A DNA stretch of 32,838 bases from Thioploca sp. (GTDB taxonomy: Bacteria > Pseudomonadota > Gammaproteobacteria > Beggiatoales > Beggiatoaceae): the NCBI GenBank assembly GCA_012032555.1, contig JAAUSR010000059.1, forward strand, positions 1 through 32,838, written 5' to 3'. The notes under the pieces are model-generated. The model was not told where the DNA came from. It was given only the letters and a program-made list of their open reading frames with translations, and ran no database searches. Below are positions 1 to 10,100 of this stretch, piece after piece; the stretch's first letter is position 1; each line of letters starts with the position of its first letter. The position numbers were made by a program, and so were the translations under genes.

Positions 1-33
1 CTCAGTTGTGAGTTCTGTCAATTGCATTTTCAT
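1..33 (-). CDS. possible 5' end of a gene leaving the window
   Basis: An ATG on the minus strand at 33 is preceded by AGGAA seven bases upstream (45-41) and opens a frame reading MKMQLTELTTE to the window edge. Only eleven codons are visible, so no function can be given. It would be divergent from the WD40 gene that follows. The support is just a well-spaced Shine-Dalgarno sequence and an open frame, so this may be chance. Confidence 0.3.
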   Translation of the reverse strand, partial: MKMQLTELTTE

Positions 34-110
34 ACCCGGTTTCCTAAGTTTTCAAAACTTGTTCTTTCTTATATTCTCCTTTTAGCAAAATAGCATTTTA
101 AATTTCGTGA

Positions 111-2417
111 TACAACTCTAATGAAATTATTATCTGGGATATCACTCAAAGAAAGATATTAAATCAGTTAAAGAAACACTTAGGAGGAATTACTAGCTTA
201 ACTTTTAGCACAGATGGTAAATGGTTAGCTTCGGCTTCGTGGGATAGCAAAATATATTTGTGGGATTGGCAAACTGGTCAAGTTGTTAAAACGTTATCGC
301 AACCAGATTCCATTTTCGATATTGCTTTTAACCGAGATAACCGCTGGTTAGCTTCTGGTGCTGATGATAGAACAGTACGTTTATGGAATATTGAAGCAGA
401 ACAGGTTGAACAATCACAGCATTATAATGCCTGGATTTCTCATGTGGCATTTAGTCCTGATGATGAACTGTTGGCTTCGAGTGCTGGTGATAATAACATC
501 CCGTTATGGAATATTAAGCAAAATAAGTTAGTAACTTCGCTGAAGGTATACGGAGACTTAGTCTCAAAACTCATCTTTAGTCAAAATAGTCATTCATTAA
601 TTGTGTCTTCTACTGACGGTAGTATAAGAATTTATACGGTACCTACGGGGCAATTACAATCTTTTCTGGTCACCGGCAAACCAGGTAATTGGTTAAGTTG
701 TGAGGTAAAAACTTACCAATGTTTACGCAGTCGCTCAGTTACTGATTGGTTTATCAGCATGACGATTGTTATCTTAATCTTACTGTTAGGGAATTTATTC
801 CTCTATTTCCGCTTTTACCGCCATCCCCTAGTCGTTGCCTTATCCGCACAGAACAGTGACTTATTGACTTTACCTTTACCACAATTAGTTGCTGCTAACC
901 AATTATTGCGACGTACTCATCAGTTAAAAACGATTCTAGCTCGTTGTCAAATTTCACCAACAACTTTTGCTGAAGCCATCGCCTTTACCAAAAGTACACC
1001 ACTTGAACAGGTAGAAATATTGGTAACACGATTGAATGCCAGTTATCAGCAACAGCATCGTGATCTCTTTGTTATTCACTTACCAGATGATTTTCCACTT
1101 AACCTAGCAAGCTGTTTATTTTATTTTCCTTATTTTGACAAACACCCTACTACCATTTTGCAGGAATTAGAATGGCAAGAAAAACTACGGTGGCAAAAAG
1201 TTGTTATCATCACGCTTAATCTTGAACAGCAGCAAAAATTACGTCCTTATGGAGAAGATGTAACAACGCTATGGGTGGTACCTAATGCGAGTGAACTGAC
1301 TCGTTGGTTACTCTCACCGAACCCTATCCACGAATTCGCTAAAATAGTAGCCACTCAACTTAAGGTCACTCACATTTCACCTTATCAGACTCAAGGTGGA
1401 ATCAATAAGAAGGATTTATTTTTTGGGCGTACTTCAATTTTAACATTTATTTTACATCGTAATCTTAGCAATTATTTAGTTGTAGGCGGACGACAAATTG
1501 GTAAATCGAGCTTGTTAAAATATTTAGACCGCTATTATCATGATCAACCTGATATAACTTGTTATTATTTATCTTTGCATAGCGAAAATATCGTTGAAAA
1601 ATTAGCCCACCTTTTAAAATTACCTAGTCGTCTCGATGAAATCGTCACTTATTTAGTGAGTACTAAGCAACACCATCTGTTTCTCATAGATGAAGCTGAC
1701 CAATTCATTCAGACCGAAATCCAACAAAATTATCCGACGCTAACTTGTTTTCATAATTTGAGTGAGGAAGGACATTGTTATTTTGTCTTAGCCGGTTTTT
1801 GGCAACTTTACCAAGCTGCGGTGTTAGATTATCATTCACCATTAAGAAACTTTGGTGAAATCATTACATTAGCTGAATTAGAACTAGAGGCTTGTCACGA
1901 TTTAATTGTAAAACCATTATAATTTTTAAATATCCGTATTGCCTCGGAAATACTGATAAAAGCAATTATTGACCTCAGCGGACAACGAGCTAATTTAATT
2001 GCTATTATCTGTAATGAAATGCTCAAAGATTTGGATATCACTACCCGGGTACTAGATGAAGCAGCATTGTCTCAGGTTTTGAATAGCAATAAAATTGCTG
2101 AATCCTTATCTGGATGGGAAAATTTAACCAATGATGAGCAAAATAATCACTTAGATCGTTTTATTATTTACACCACGGTTGAACCAGGAAAATTTACTTT
2201 AACTACCTTACTCAATGAGTTGAACAACCATGATCAGGGGAGTTACTCCCTAGAACAGGTTAAACAATCCCTAGCTCGTCTCACGCTCAGTTTCATTATT
2301 AAAAAACAACAGCAGCATTATACCTATTGCGTGCCCTTGTTGCGTAATCAACTGTTACAAGCAGATTTAAAAGAATTATTAAAATATGAGAATTTGACAA
2401 ACTCTGCGGGTTTTTAA
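111..2417 (+). pseudogene. WD40 repeat / transmembrane / AAA-like ATPase, interrupted by an in-frame stop
   Basis: The frame opens after a TGA at 108-110 and is WD40-like from its first codons (IIIWD, then LASASWD...YLWD, LASGADDRTVRLWN, LASSAGD...LWN), so about five propeller blades are visible. One membrane helix follows near nt 750-815, then a linker. An ATPase domain has a Walker A GRQIGKSSLL near nt 1490 and a Walker B HLFLIDEAD near nt 1680. The frame stops at TAA 1920-1922 but continues open in the same frame (FLNIRIASEILI...) into the usual C-terminal winged-helix-like part ending at 2417. One codon change, for example from AAA, explains the break. No good ATG precedes the first blade and the propeller is short of seven blades, so the 5' end is also probably lost. 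Relatives are membrane-associated STAND/AAA-type proteins of unknown signalling role. Translation could also restart at ATG 2019, but that piece has no catalytic part. Confidence 0.75.
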
Positions 2418-3563
2418 TTTTTTAAGTTTCTAATTAGACCAGTTGCATCAGGAAAAATCAAATAAATAGAAATTCCACTAACCTGCACAGATACCCATTA
2501 TCTGATTATATAAACTGAGGGTATGTAGGCGAAGCATCACTGTCATATTGTTAAGGCTATGTGGATTAGCCGGCTGGTAATGAAAATAGGTAAAAGCACC
2601 AATTGCATTTTAAATTACCCCCTTCCCCAGCAATTTTTATACCTCCTAACTGATGTTACGCAGCCTTAAAAATTTGCCGTTCATGACAAACCGTTTTAAT
2701 AGCCTGAAGATATAATTTAGACCGCTAAGCCAAATAATACCAATTCTTAATTGAATAAACCCGTATATAAATTTGTATTTTTAATAAAAGCTCACTCGGT
2801 GAGAAGTCGGCTTTTACCGATGATAGAAGACCAGAACGAGTGAGAAAGAGTCTTTAAAATCAAAGCACCCTTAGCTTTGAGCGATTCAAGATTGCTAAAC
2901 AAATGCTAAGCGATAAGCGTTCTCTGAATTTTCTAGGGGAATTTATTTCCCGGCATCGACTCTCTTATTAGCTTAGTTTTTAGGTGAATATAGCATCATG
3001 GGACGAATATCTATATTTGTTATCTATTTTAATTCAATACTTCGGACAGTTTTCAGAAATATATCGATTTATCAATGAGTTGATATTGAAGACATCATCA
3101 TATAAAATCAAATACTTATAAAAAAGTGTCCGAACCATTGTTAATTGATGACACACCTTATTATATTTCGTCATCATTTTATATGGCTACGGCTATAAAT
3201 TGAGGAGTAGGTAGTTGCGAAATTAGGTAGTCCTTGCAAACTAATAGAGGTTTGTTAGACTATCAATAGTTATGGTTTCAATACCCAATATTTATATTTC
3301 ACTAAATGAAGCTAATTGTTAATACTGAATTACCTTCATTTTGTCCTTACTAAAAGTGCTATTTCTATCAAAAAATAGATAACAAAATGGTAGTCCTCTA
3401 CAAGTAGTACTAATTTTGCTTCTAATGCGTGAGAAAAGCACTACATGTTTAGCACTACCAGTAGGTATAAGATCTCATTCTTCAATTCCAACTTATTGTT
3501 GATGCCAATAATAGCTTATTTTATAGAGTTAGAATTAACGGATTGAGACTGGTATATTGTTGA
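2418..3563. other. AT-rich non-coding region with small inverted repeats
   Basis: No convincing gene lies in these 1.15 kb. The minus strand has a 20-codon gene-tail-like scrap (KLYLQAIKTVCHERQIFKAA then stop, about 2656-2721), possibly a remnant of a lost gene. A compact hairpin occurs at 2786-2815 (AAAAGC...GCTTTT with an inner CTCAC/GTGAG). Inverted pairs lie at 3041-3048/3127-3134 (TTCGGACA/TGTCCGAA) and 3098-3107/3176-3185. The region looks like decayed intergenic or mobile-element DNA. Confidence 0.5.
3016..3386. repeat. 15-bp perfect inverted repeat flanking about 340 bp
   Basis: TTTGTTATCTATTTT at 3016-3030 is the exact reverse complement of 3372-3386. The enclosed DNA has no gene and holds two smaller inverted pairs. 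The arrangement resembles a MITE-like element or relic. No target-site duplication is evident, and AT-richness makes chance matches more likely. Confidence 0.35.
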
Positions 3564-4256
3564 TTAATCAGCCCCTGATGAACGAGCTAGTGATGAAGTA
3601 TTAGGTAATGCTGAGTTGTTATCAGTAGCGTTGGGTTTTTCTTCTGATTCCGGTTTGGGGGGTGATAAAGATTCACCGGTTGCTCCAACTGAATTGTTAT
3701 CAGTAGGATTAGGTTTCTCTCCTGATTCCGGTTTTTTAGGGGGTGAAGATTCACCTGTTACTTCGGAAGAAGAGGTTGTTTCCGTATTGGAGTTAGAATT
3801 AGCACTAACTGCCGCTAACATATACTGTACAGTTGCTTTTATCTCCTCGTCACTCAAAGTAGGTTGACCACCGCGTGCTGGCATCTGATTAAATCCATTC
3901 AGTGCACTTTGGATAAGAATGGTCTCACCTTTAGCAATTCGAGGCTCCCAACTGGGTTTATCGCCATATTTAGGTGCTCCTAATACCCCGGTAGAGTGAC
4001 AGGCTGTACATACGGTTTCAAAAATTTCTTTACCCGACTTAGGGGCAGCGGCTGCTTGGGCAACTACTGCTATTGTGCCCACATTAACTTGTCCAACTGG
4101 CTTTATTCGCTCGTAACGAAATTCTGAGGCCTCATAAACTTCCGGCCATAAATAATTCTTTAAAAGACTTAAAATAATAAATAATACTACCAACGCTATT
4201 CCTATCGTAATAGCAATGGCCCAATTTCTAACGGTGATAGTATCTTGTTGGTTCAC
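3564..4256 (-). CDS. membrane-anchored class I cytochrome c (c5-like)
   Basis: A 230-aa electron-transfer protein. An N-terminal membrane helix (about residues 11-32) tethers it to the inner membrane with the haem domain in the periplasm. The haem site is C83-T-A-C86-H87, and M125 in NQMPARGG is the likely sixth ligand, as in cytochrome c5. The end of the fold is the usual LSDEEIKATVQYML helix. After residue 150 comes an unusual acidic, Ser/Pro/Asn-rich tail with two copies of a roughly 24-residue unit (TGES..PPK.PES.EKPN.TDNNS, residues about 167-190 and 193-215). The start is GTG, with AGAGGAA six bases upstream. It stands alone, so its redox partner is not shown by context. Confidence 0.9.
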   Translation of the reverse strand: MNQQDTITVRNWAIAITIGIALVVLFIILSLLKNYLWPEVYEASEFRYERIKPVGQVNVGTIAVVAQAAAAPKSGKEIFETVCTACHSTGVLGAPKYGDKPSWEPRIAKGETILIQSALNGFNQMPARGGQPTLSDEEIKATVQYMLAAVSANSNSNTETTSSSEVTGESSPPKKPESGEKPNPTDNNSVGATGESLSPPKPESEEKPNATDNNSALPNTSSLARSSGAD

Positions 4257-4338
4257 GCTAAATTCCTCTTCTGGTCGATTTTAAACATAAAAACTCTAAG
4301 TTTTTTAGTATATCACACAATAGCTATCAGCAAATGTA

Positions 4339-4367
4339 TAGACTAACCTTTTTCAAGGAGGTATAAT
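4339..4367 (+). promoter_or_regulatory. promoter of the tRNA-Arg gene
   Basis: A perfect -10 TATAAT lies at 4362-4367, 12 bases before the mature tRNA. A -35-like TAGACT lies at 4339-4344 with a 17-bp spacer. The position fits a sigma-70 promoter for a stand-alone tRNA. Confidence 0.55.
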
Positions 4368-4379
4368 GATGTGACATGT

Positions 4380-4454
<75 letters not shown>

Positions 4455-4517
4455 TTTTATCATGAGGTATAATATTCTTCTACCCATCCCCGAGCATTTT
4501 CCCCTGCTTAACTATAT

Positions 4518-4661
4518 TTATGGCCAAAAGTCTTTGAAGAAATTGATAATAACGTGAAGCGTTATAGTTAAAATAATAATAATAGTTACACAACCAATCG
4601 CTAAACCATTAATTGATTTTTTGTTGACGATTTTGCTGGTGGGAAGTTTTTTCTTCTCCAT
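4518..4661 (-). CDS. possible 47-aa single-pass membrane protein
   Basis: ATG at 4661 opens a 47-codon frame with a lysine-rich N-terminus (MEKKKLPTSKIVNKK), one long hydrophobic stretch (about residues 20-41, rich in Ile) and the end FFKDFWP. The Lys-then-hydrophobic layout gives a plausible cytoplasmic-N membrane peptide. The ribosome site is weak (GAG about 11 bases upstream), and AT-rich DNA yields Ile-rich frames by chance. I do not recognise a family. It lies on the same strand as the cytochrome gene, with the tRNA on the opposite strand between them. Confidence 0.3.
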   Translation of the reverse strand: MEKKKLPTSKIVNKKSINGLAIGCVTIIIILTITLHVIINFFKDFWP

Positions 4662-5091
4662 GTGAATATACTCAATGAATTTATCAATACCATTTCAACT
4701 GCACTGGCAGCAGCAATAATTTATATCGTCTTTCCTCTTCTTCAAAAGTCGACGTGAGTTGCTATGATCAAAATAGCTTATGATAAGGTTATTTTGCCAC
4801 TACCCTTTATTATCACATCGGTTTATTTTTTCTAAAATACCGGTTCTATCAAAGAATACCTTGTTAACCGATAGAAATAATTCATTTTTTCTTTAACCAG
4901 AGTCAATAGTTCAGACTATTGATTTTACATCAGTTATCTGAGAAAAGTGTAGTGTGACGTATTTTTCCTTTTAAACTCGGTGCGTGACCGCTATGCCCTA
5001 ACGTACACGACTGAAAACGGTACGAAGTATTGAAGAATAAAAATGACAATAATACCCCCAAAAAATTTCTTTAAAGAAGTAGGTCCTTAAT
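4662..5091. other. non-coding stretch
   Basis: About 430 bp without a supported gene. All frames are short and broken, and no repeat family of the window is present. Confidence 0.5.
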
Positions 5092-5126
5092 GAAAGGAAA
5101 CACGATAAATTAAAGTGTTTCCCTTC
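5092..5126 (-). terminator. hairpin downstream of the secreted beta-propeller gene
   Basis: The 12-bp arms GAAAGGAAACAC (5092-5103) and GTGTTTCCCTTC (5115-5126) pair with one mismatch around an 11-base AT loop. The hairpin lies 48 bp past the stop of the minus-strand gene at 5174. The T-run after it is poor, so it may stabilise the mRNA end or be a weak terminator. Confidence 0.45.
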
Positions 5127-5173
5127 ACTGATAGACCCAGTGTATATAGATTTACTCTATAAAATAGATTTAT

Positions 5174-6694
5174 CTATTTATAGGGTTGGTAAGAAATAGG
5201 AAAGATCGGTTTGGGTAATAGTGGTGGTAACTCGTTAGTTATACAAGTTCTTGGTTCAAAAGCTAGTCCTTCTACATCATTATAAGGAACTGGGGTTTCT
5301 ATAACCGTATCACAGGTATTCAAATCAATTCCGACTAAATTATGCATCGTATTGTTATGAATACCTATTAATAGGAAGGGACTTCCCCAATTTAGATCTT
5401 GATGTTGTATCATTTCTAATGCTTCGACTTGACCAGGAAGAACACAATTGTGTTTATTAGTGGAGAGATTACTTTTATCATAGACCCAAAGTGTGGTTCC
5501 TTGTGCGCCATAAAGTAAATTACCGTTGATATCCCAAGTTAAACCTTCAATTTGGATTAGCGAAGGAAATTCTAGAGTAGCTTGAGCAGTAAGCGGGTTA
5601 ATTTTAATTAAACCATAACCTTTAGCCCAACCCCACAGGGTATTATCAGTGTGATTAAATGACAGGCTATCTACTTCGTCAAAATCTATAGTTTCATTTT
5701 TAACGTCACCTACCGGATATAATTCTCCGTTCATGGCATCAATTCGATAGAGATAACCTTTTTCTAGGCCAGCATCGACATCACCACTTGAAATACCGTA
5801 TAGCCAATGTTCGATAGGATGGATAGCTAAGGATTCAATATCGTAACCCGGTTGACTAGCAAAAGTATTGGTTTCTCCGTTTGTCTGGAGAGTAAAGAAT
5901 TCTGAATTATTCAGTCCATTATCTTGTACACCATAAAGTTGACAACCCGCTGGCGAGGGGTTATCTACTACCGGTTCCTCTTCAGGCGTTTCCACGATGG
6001 TTGCTTTGATGCTAACATTATCGATCCCCATATTAAAGAAATTTTGATTATCCACTTCTGCAAAACGGATAATATATTCACCCGGCGTAAGAACGGTATC
6101 GGTAATATCGAAGGAATAAGAAGTATAGTTATGAGGATTTAAGCCGTAATCAGCACCAATATATAAATTTCTTAATACCACGGTACTTGATGTATCGAAA
6201 GGTGTTGCATCTGCTCTCAAAATGTCTACACGGGCATGTTGGTTAGCAAACGTCAGATCCAAACCAAATGGACTGATAATTTTGTGGTAGGGGTAACTAT
6301 AACTATTAACAAACATCTGAAATTCTAAAGTAACGGTAGTCGTATTCGCGGGTACAGTGAATTTTTGAGTCAGGGAATTCCTACCAGCGCCATCTTGGTC
6401 AGTGACCATATAATAGTTTCCACCAGTTGGATTATTAGCCGTTGAATAGATAGAAACCGGTAAGTTTATTCCGGGTTTAGAAAGAAAAAAACCACTGGTT
6501 TTATACCCTATTTCAGTTGTGATTGTCCAACCATTCCAGTTACCGAGTTCAAAATTGCCATTAGTAATCAGCTCGGTGATAACGGGTTCTCCCGCTGAGG
6601 CGTTAATCATTGACAATGTTAAACAAGCCATTATATAACCCCTATAAGCATGTTGCTTTTGAGGTGGTCTTTTAACTATATTTCTGAATAACAT
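5174..6694 (-). CDS. secreted protein with N-terminal jelly-roll-like domain and C-terminal beta-propeller-like domain
   Basis: A 506-aa exported protein. The N-terminus is basic (residues 1-20), then comes a hydrophobic stretch and a likely signal-peptidase site ASA|GE near residue 35. Residues about 38-235 begin with ITNGNFELGNWNGWT, the opening typical of carbohydrate-binding-like beta-sandwiches in extracellular proteins, and continue with beta-rich sequence (VTLEFQMF, GEYIIRFAEVDN). A short PEEEPVVDNPSP linker leads to residues about 250-490, with repeated strands such as LYGIQ/LYGIS, SLAIHP, SLSFNH, LTWDINGNLLYG and VEGLAFEP, like a six- or seven-bladed propeller of DUF4394-like proteins. 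No catalytic motif is visible. It probably acts outside the cell or in the envelope. It lies upstream of a hairpin and next to, but separated by repeats from, the giant secreted protease-like gene on the same strand. Confidence 0.75.
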   Translation of the reverse strand: MLFRNIVKRPPQKQHAYRGYIMACLTLSMINASAGEPVITELITNGNFELGNWNGWTITTEIGYKTSGFFLSKPGINLPVSIYSTANNPTGGNYYMVTDQDGAGRNSLTQKFTVPANTTTVTLEFQMFVNSYSYPYHKIISPFGLDLTFANQHARVDILRADATPFDTSSTVVLRNLYIGADYGLNPHNYTSYSFDITDTVLTPGEYIIRFAEVDNQNFFNMGIDNVSIKATIVETPEEEPVVDNPSPAGCQLYGVQDNGLNNSEFFTLQTNGETNTFASQPGYDIESLAIHPIEHWLYGISSGDVDAGLEKGYLYRIDAMNGELYPVGDVKNETIDFDEVDSLSFNHTDNTLWGWAKGYGLIKINPLTAQATLEFPSLIQIEGLTWDINGNLLYGAQGTTLWVYDKSNLSTNKHNCVLPGQVEALEMIQHQDLNWGSPFLLIGIHNNTMHNLVGIDLNTCDTVIETPVPYNDVEGLAFEPRTCITNELPPLLPKPIFPISYQPYK

Positions 6695-6889
6695 AAGTAT
6701 TTACCTACCTTTTCCAGTGAGACAATAAATTTCCTCTAAAACCCTTCTCCATAAAGCTAGGATAGTCTATTCAATGAAAAAATGTCAACTTAAACAAATT
6801 AAATTATAAATAAAAATATATTGCTCTTTCTAAAACCGACTTTCTTTAATCAGGACTTACTAAGAAGAATAATTTCATTAAGCCAGGTA

Positions 6890-6953
6890 GGATGGGCACT
6901 GCCCACCCAGAAGAGTGTGAATTCTAGTGATGAGGGGTGTGCGGTGCACACCC
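6890..6953. repeat. pair of short palindromes, unit 1
   Basis: The first is GGATGGGCA-C-TGCCCACCC (6890-6908). The second is GGGTGTGC-GGT-GCACACCC (6935-6953). They resemble the dispersed GTAGGGTGGGC...CCTAC palindromes common in filamentous sulfur bacteria and cyanobacteria. The family name is not certain. Confidence 0.7.
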
Positions 6954-7058
6954 TACATTGGCTATTCACTAATCTCCACGGTAATTGTATCGCGATTCAA
7001 AATCAACAATCCTGAGGTTGGTAACCGATAACCAAAGTAAATATTTAACAGCCAGGTA

Positions 7059-7126
7059 GGGTGGGCACTGCCCACCCAGAGGAGTGTAAATTCTAGTTAG
7101 TGATGAGGGGTGTGCGGTGCACACCC
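7059..7126. repeat. pair of short palindromes, unit 2
   Basis: GGGTGGGCA-C-TGCCCACCC (7059-7077) has perfect 9-bp arms. GGGTGTGC-GGT-GCACACCC (7108-7126) has perfect 8-bp arms and is followed by CTAC. They start 8 bp past the giant gene's stop and may form its transcript 3' end. Confidence 0.75.
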
Positions 7127-7134
7127 TACGTTGG

Positions 7135-10100
7135 CTATTCATTAATTTCCACGGTAATCGCATCGCGATTCAAAATCAACAATCCTGAGGTTGGTAACCG
7201 GTAACCAAAGTAAATATTTAACCGTCCTGCCGCGGGGAATTGACCTTGATACATCGACACTACTTGAGTGGCTTTCAATACTACCTTGCGGAAAGTCACT
7301 AAGTTAGCTAAATCATTATCCCAAGGTAAAATTTTATCTTGATCATCTAGCATGTAGTAATGTGGTTTACTTTCTGGCGAGTTCAATGGTTGGTATTCAG
7401 CATAAACAATGAGTTCAGCGGTTTGCCCAATCTGTTCTGGATCTGGACACAGTTGACCTTTCACTATCACAGAATCAGTGAGTTTTTGAGTGATTTGCTG
7501 CTGAAAAGCACCCTGGTTAACAGCAATACCACCGCTGACTTGTGTGAGTGTGTCTAGCGGCTTACCTTGTAAATTGAAAGCGGTTATCCCTAATAACGGT
7601 AACTCAGTGTTACAAGTCGGTGTTGGTGGTGGAATAACTTCCTCCAACTTTAGGTTTCTTGGATCGTCACTGGCATTGATGAATTTAACTCCCTCGCCCA
7701 AAATCACCCCTTCTACCAATACGACATTTTCACCAAGAGTGACATAAGCGAGTTGACTATTGGCTTGAATTGTCAAATTCTCTAATAACGCAGGGGCGTT
7801 GGTATCGCCACTGAGGTTACCTTGTAAGTATCCACCCGTGAGATGAGTATTGGGAGCAAAGTGAACATCTTTAAAAGTACCGCCAATTAGGCTACGATTG
7901 TCAACCGTACCGGCTAAAGTACCACCTTGAATTTCAGCCCCGACAAAGTCAAAGTCTGTCATTTGACCTTGATTGTTAATCGAACCACTCACGGTTCCAC
8001 CGATTAATAAACCACTGGGCGCAATCGTTAGGTTGGAAACTAAACCGTTATTGTTTAAAGTTCCGATTAAAGTTCCATGAGCGAGACTGGTATTCTGATC
8101 AGTGACGAGATCAGTCAGAATTTGTCCCTGAGCATCACAAACACCATTAACGATACCCTGAGTTGGACACGAATTCATTGCTGCTAGATCAATCGTTATC
8201 ATCGCTTCTAATTCTTCGGGTTCTGGCGGTAATTCGGCTTCAGAGACCACCAGCAGCGTTGTTTCGGTTGTTGCTGTGGCGTTAGAATCACTTTGGGAAG
8301 TCGCAGTGATGGTAATCGTATCTTCCGCCCCGATAGTCGCGGGTAAAATGACATGGAGTGATAATTCCACTCTTTCTAACCCATTAACGGTTACCGTTGC
8401 CGGTAACGTATTGATTAACCAACCTTGAGATTCAATAACAGTTAGGGTATAGGTATCGGCGGTCGGACCGGCATTGAGAATTTCAACATCAATGGTTTGA
8501 TTGGTCACCGGGGTACCGATAATAATTCCACTACTTGATAGTGCGACTTCATGGAGAATTTTAGCGGAATAAGTTTCAATGCGGGATCTGGTGGTGGTTA
8601 AATTTTGCAAACTTTTTTCTGGTTCCAATAACACGGTATTAGAGAAAATACGGACAACTGGCGCGTTGAAAATGGAGGCGTTATTGTTCATCAAATCGAC
8701 TGTGCCACCTTGACCAGTAGCAAGGGTAATCGTTTCTGTGGCATTAATAGCATCAGTACTAAGTTGACGTAAATTGAGTTGTTGGTTATCACCACCAAAA
8801 ATAAGGACTGCTTGGCTGTCTTCATAACGCATATGACTACCGGATAACATCATTTCGGGTTCAGAAATAGCCTTACCATCGCCACCCGCTCTGACCACAC
8901 CAGAATTTTCTAAATTCGGTGCTGTCATCACATTGTTTCCTCCCTTACCTTTAGTCGCTAAATAGACGCAGCTTTTACTATCATTCAACGCCACTCTCGC
9001 ATCACCGCCATAACCGGAACTAATCATACCGTGGTTAACCAGTTGATTAGTTGCATTGATCGTCGTGTTGCCGCCATTACCACCTCCCGTGTTGCCATAA
9101 TTCCAACCATCGATACCCAGAAAGTATTGATCGCTATTAACTGAATCTCCAGGTTTTTTTCTACCATTACATTCAAAGTTCATTTGGTAGGCATTACTTC
9201 CTACCCCACCATTACCACCATCAGATAGCCATTGTTTATTACTATAAGCCGGCGCGATTTCTGGACCAATAATCCCTTCATTAGTAATAAATTTAGCATT
9301 GATAGAGATACTACCTCCTTTACCAGCTTTAGCTTTAACTGAATCACCTGTAAAGAAGTTGTGAGTAATATCGTCACCACCACGACCCGCTTTGATTGTC
9401 CCGATATTAGTAATCGATTCACTGGCATTGATCACCACGTTACTGCCAGGAGTAGCATGTATGTAATTAGCCGCAGAAGGTTCCAATTCATGAGGAACAT
9501 ATCCATCGATACCATCTGCACCGAGGATGTCACCGGCGTTATAAATATGTTCAGCCCGAACGACTAGTGAGCCTCGGTTCTGCCTGGTTAAGACACCACC
9601 CATTTCAATGCAAAGGGCCTTAACCCGGATTGAATTAGCTTCAATCATGTGGTTAGCTTGAATAAGTACGTTATCTTTTAGCTTAGGTTTAGTGCCGATT
9701 ATCCATTCATCTCCTACTTGTCTTGCCCAAGTATTTACACTACCACCATCACCACTCTCATTCGATCGGACGGTTATTGCTAAACAGGGATCGGTGACAA
9801 TAGTTCCTTCATAAGGTCGATAATTTTGTTTAGTGATAGTGACATGAATAGTATCGGTTGCTAATACCGGCTGTGATAATGGGACGGTTGTTATTCCACC
9901 GGTAGAAAGTTTTCTACCTAGGATTTCTCCATTGGCATTATTCTCTCTGGTAATGCTGATCAGGGCACCGGCAACATTGACACCGACATCAATAAGCTGT
10001 GTTCCTACGGAAAGTAGAGCAGCATGTGAAACATTGTTAAATGGTTGTGGTTCGCTAGTCCAGATTGACATGGTAGGATCGCCAAACCAGTGAAATATCT

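Larger units (their letters stand above)
6882..7222. repeat. tandem duplication of the 3' end of the giant gene (two units of about 170 bp)
   Basis: Unit 1 is 6882-7049 and unit 2 is 7051-7222. They differ by about nine substitutions and one 4-bp indel (TTAG in unit 2), so are about 95% identical. Each unit carries, in minus-strand order, the last 28 codons of the giant protein with its stop (GYRLPTSGLLILNRD.ITVEI.E), then two palindromes. Only unit 2 is joined to the gene. Unit 1 is an orphan tail with its stop codon preserved (TAG rather than TAA). Confidence 0.9.

Noticed and set aside
258-260. TTG 258 as the start of the WD40 gene
   Set aside because: WD40 repeat sequence clearly continues upstream in frame to about position 120, so starting here would cut a propeller blade.
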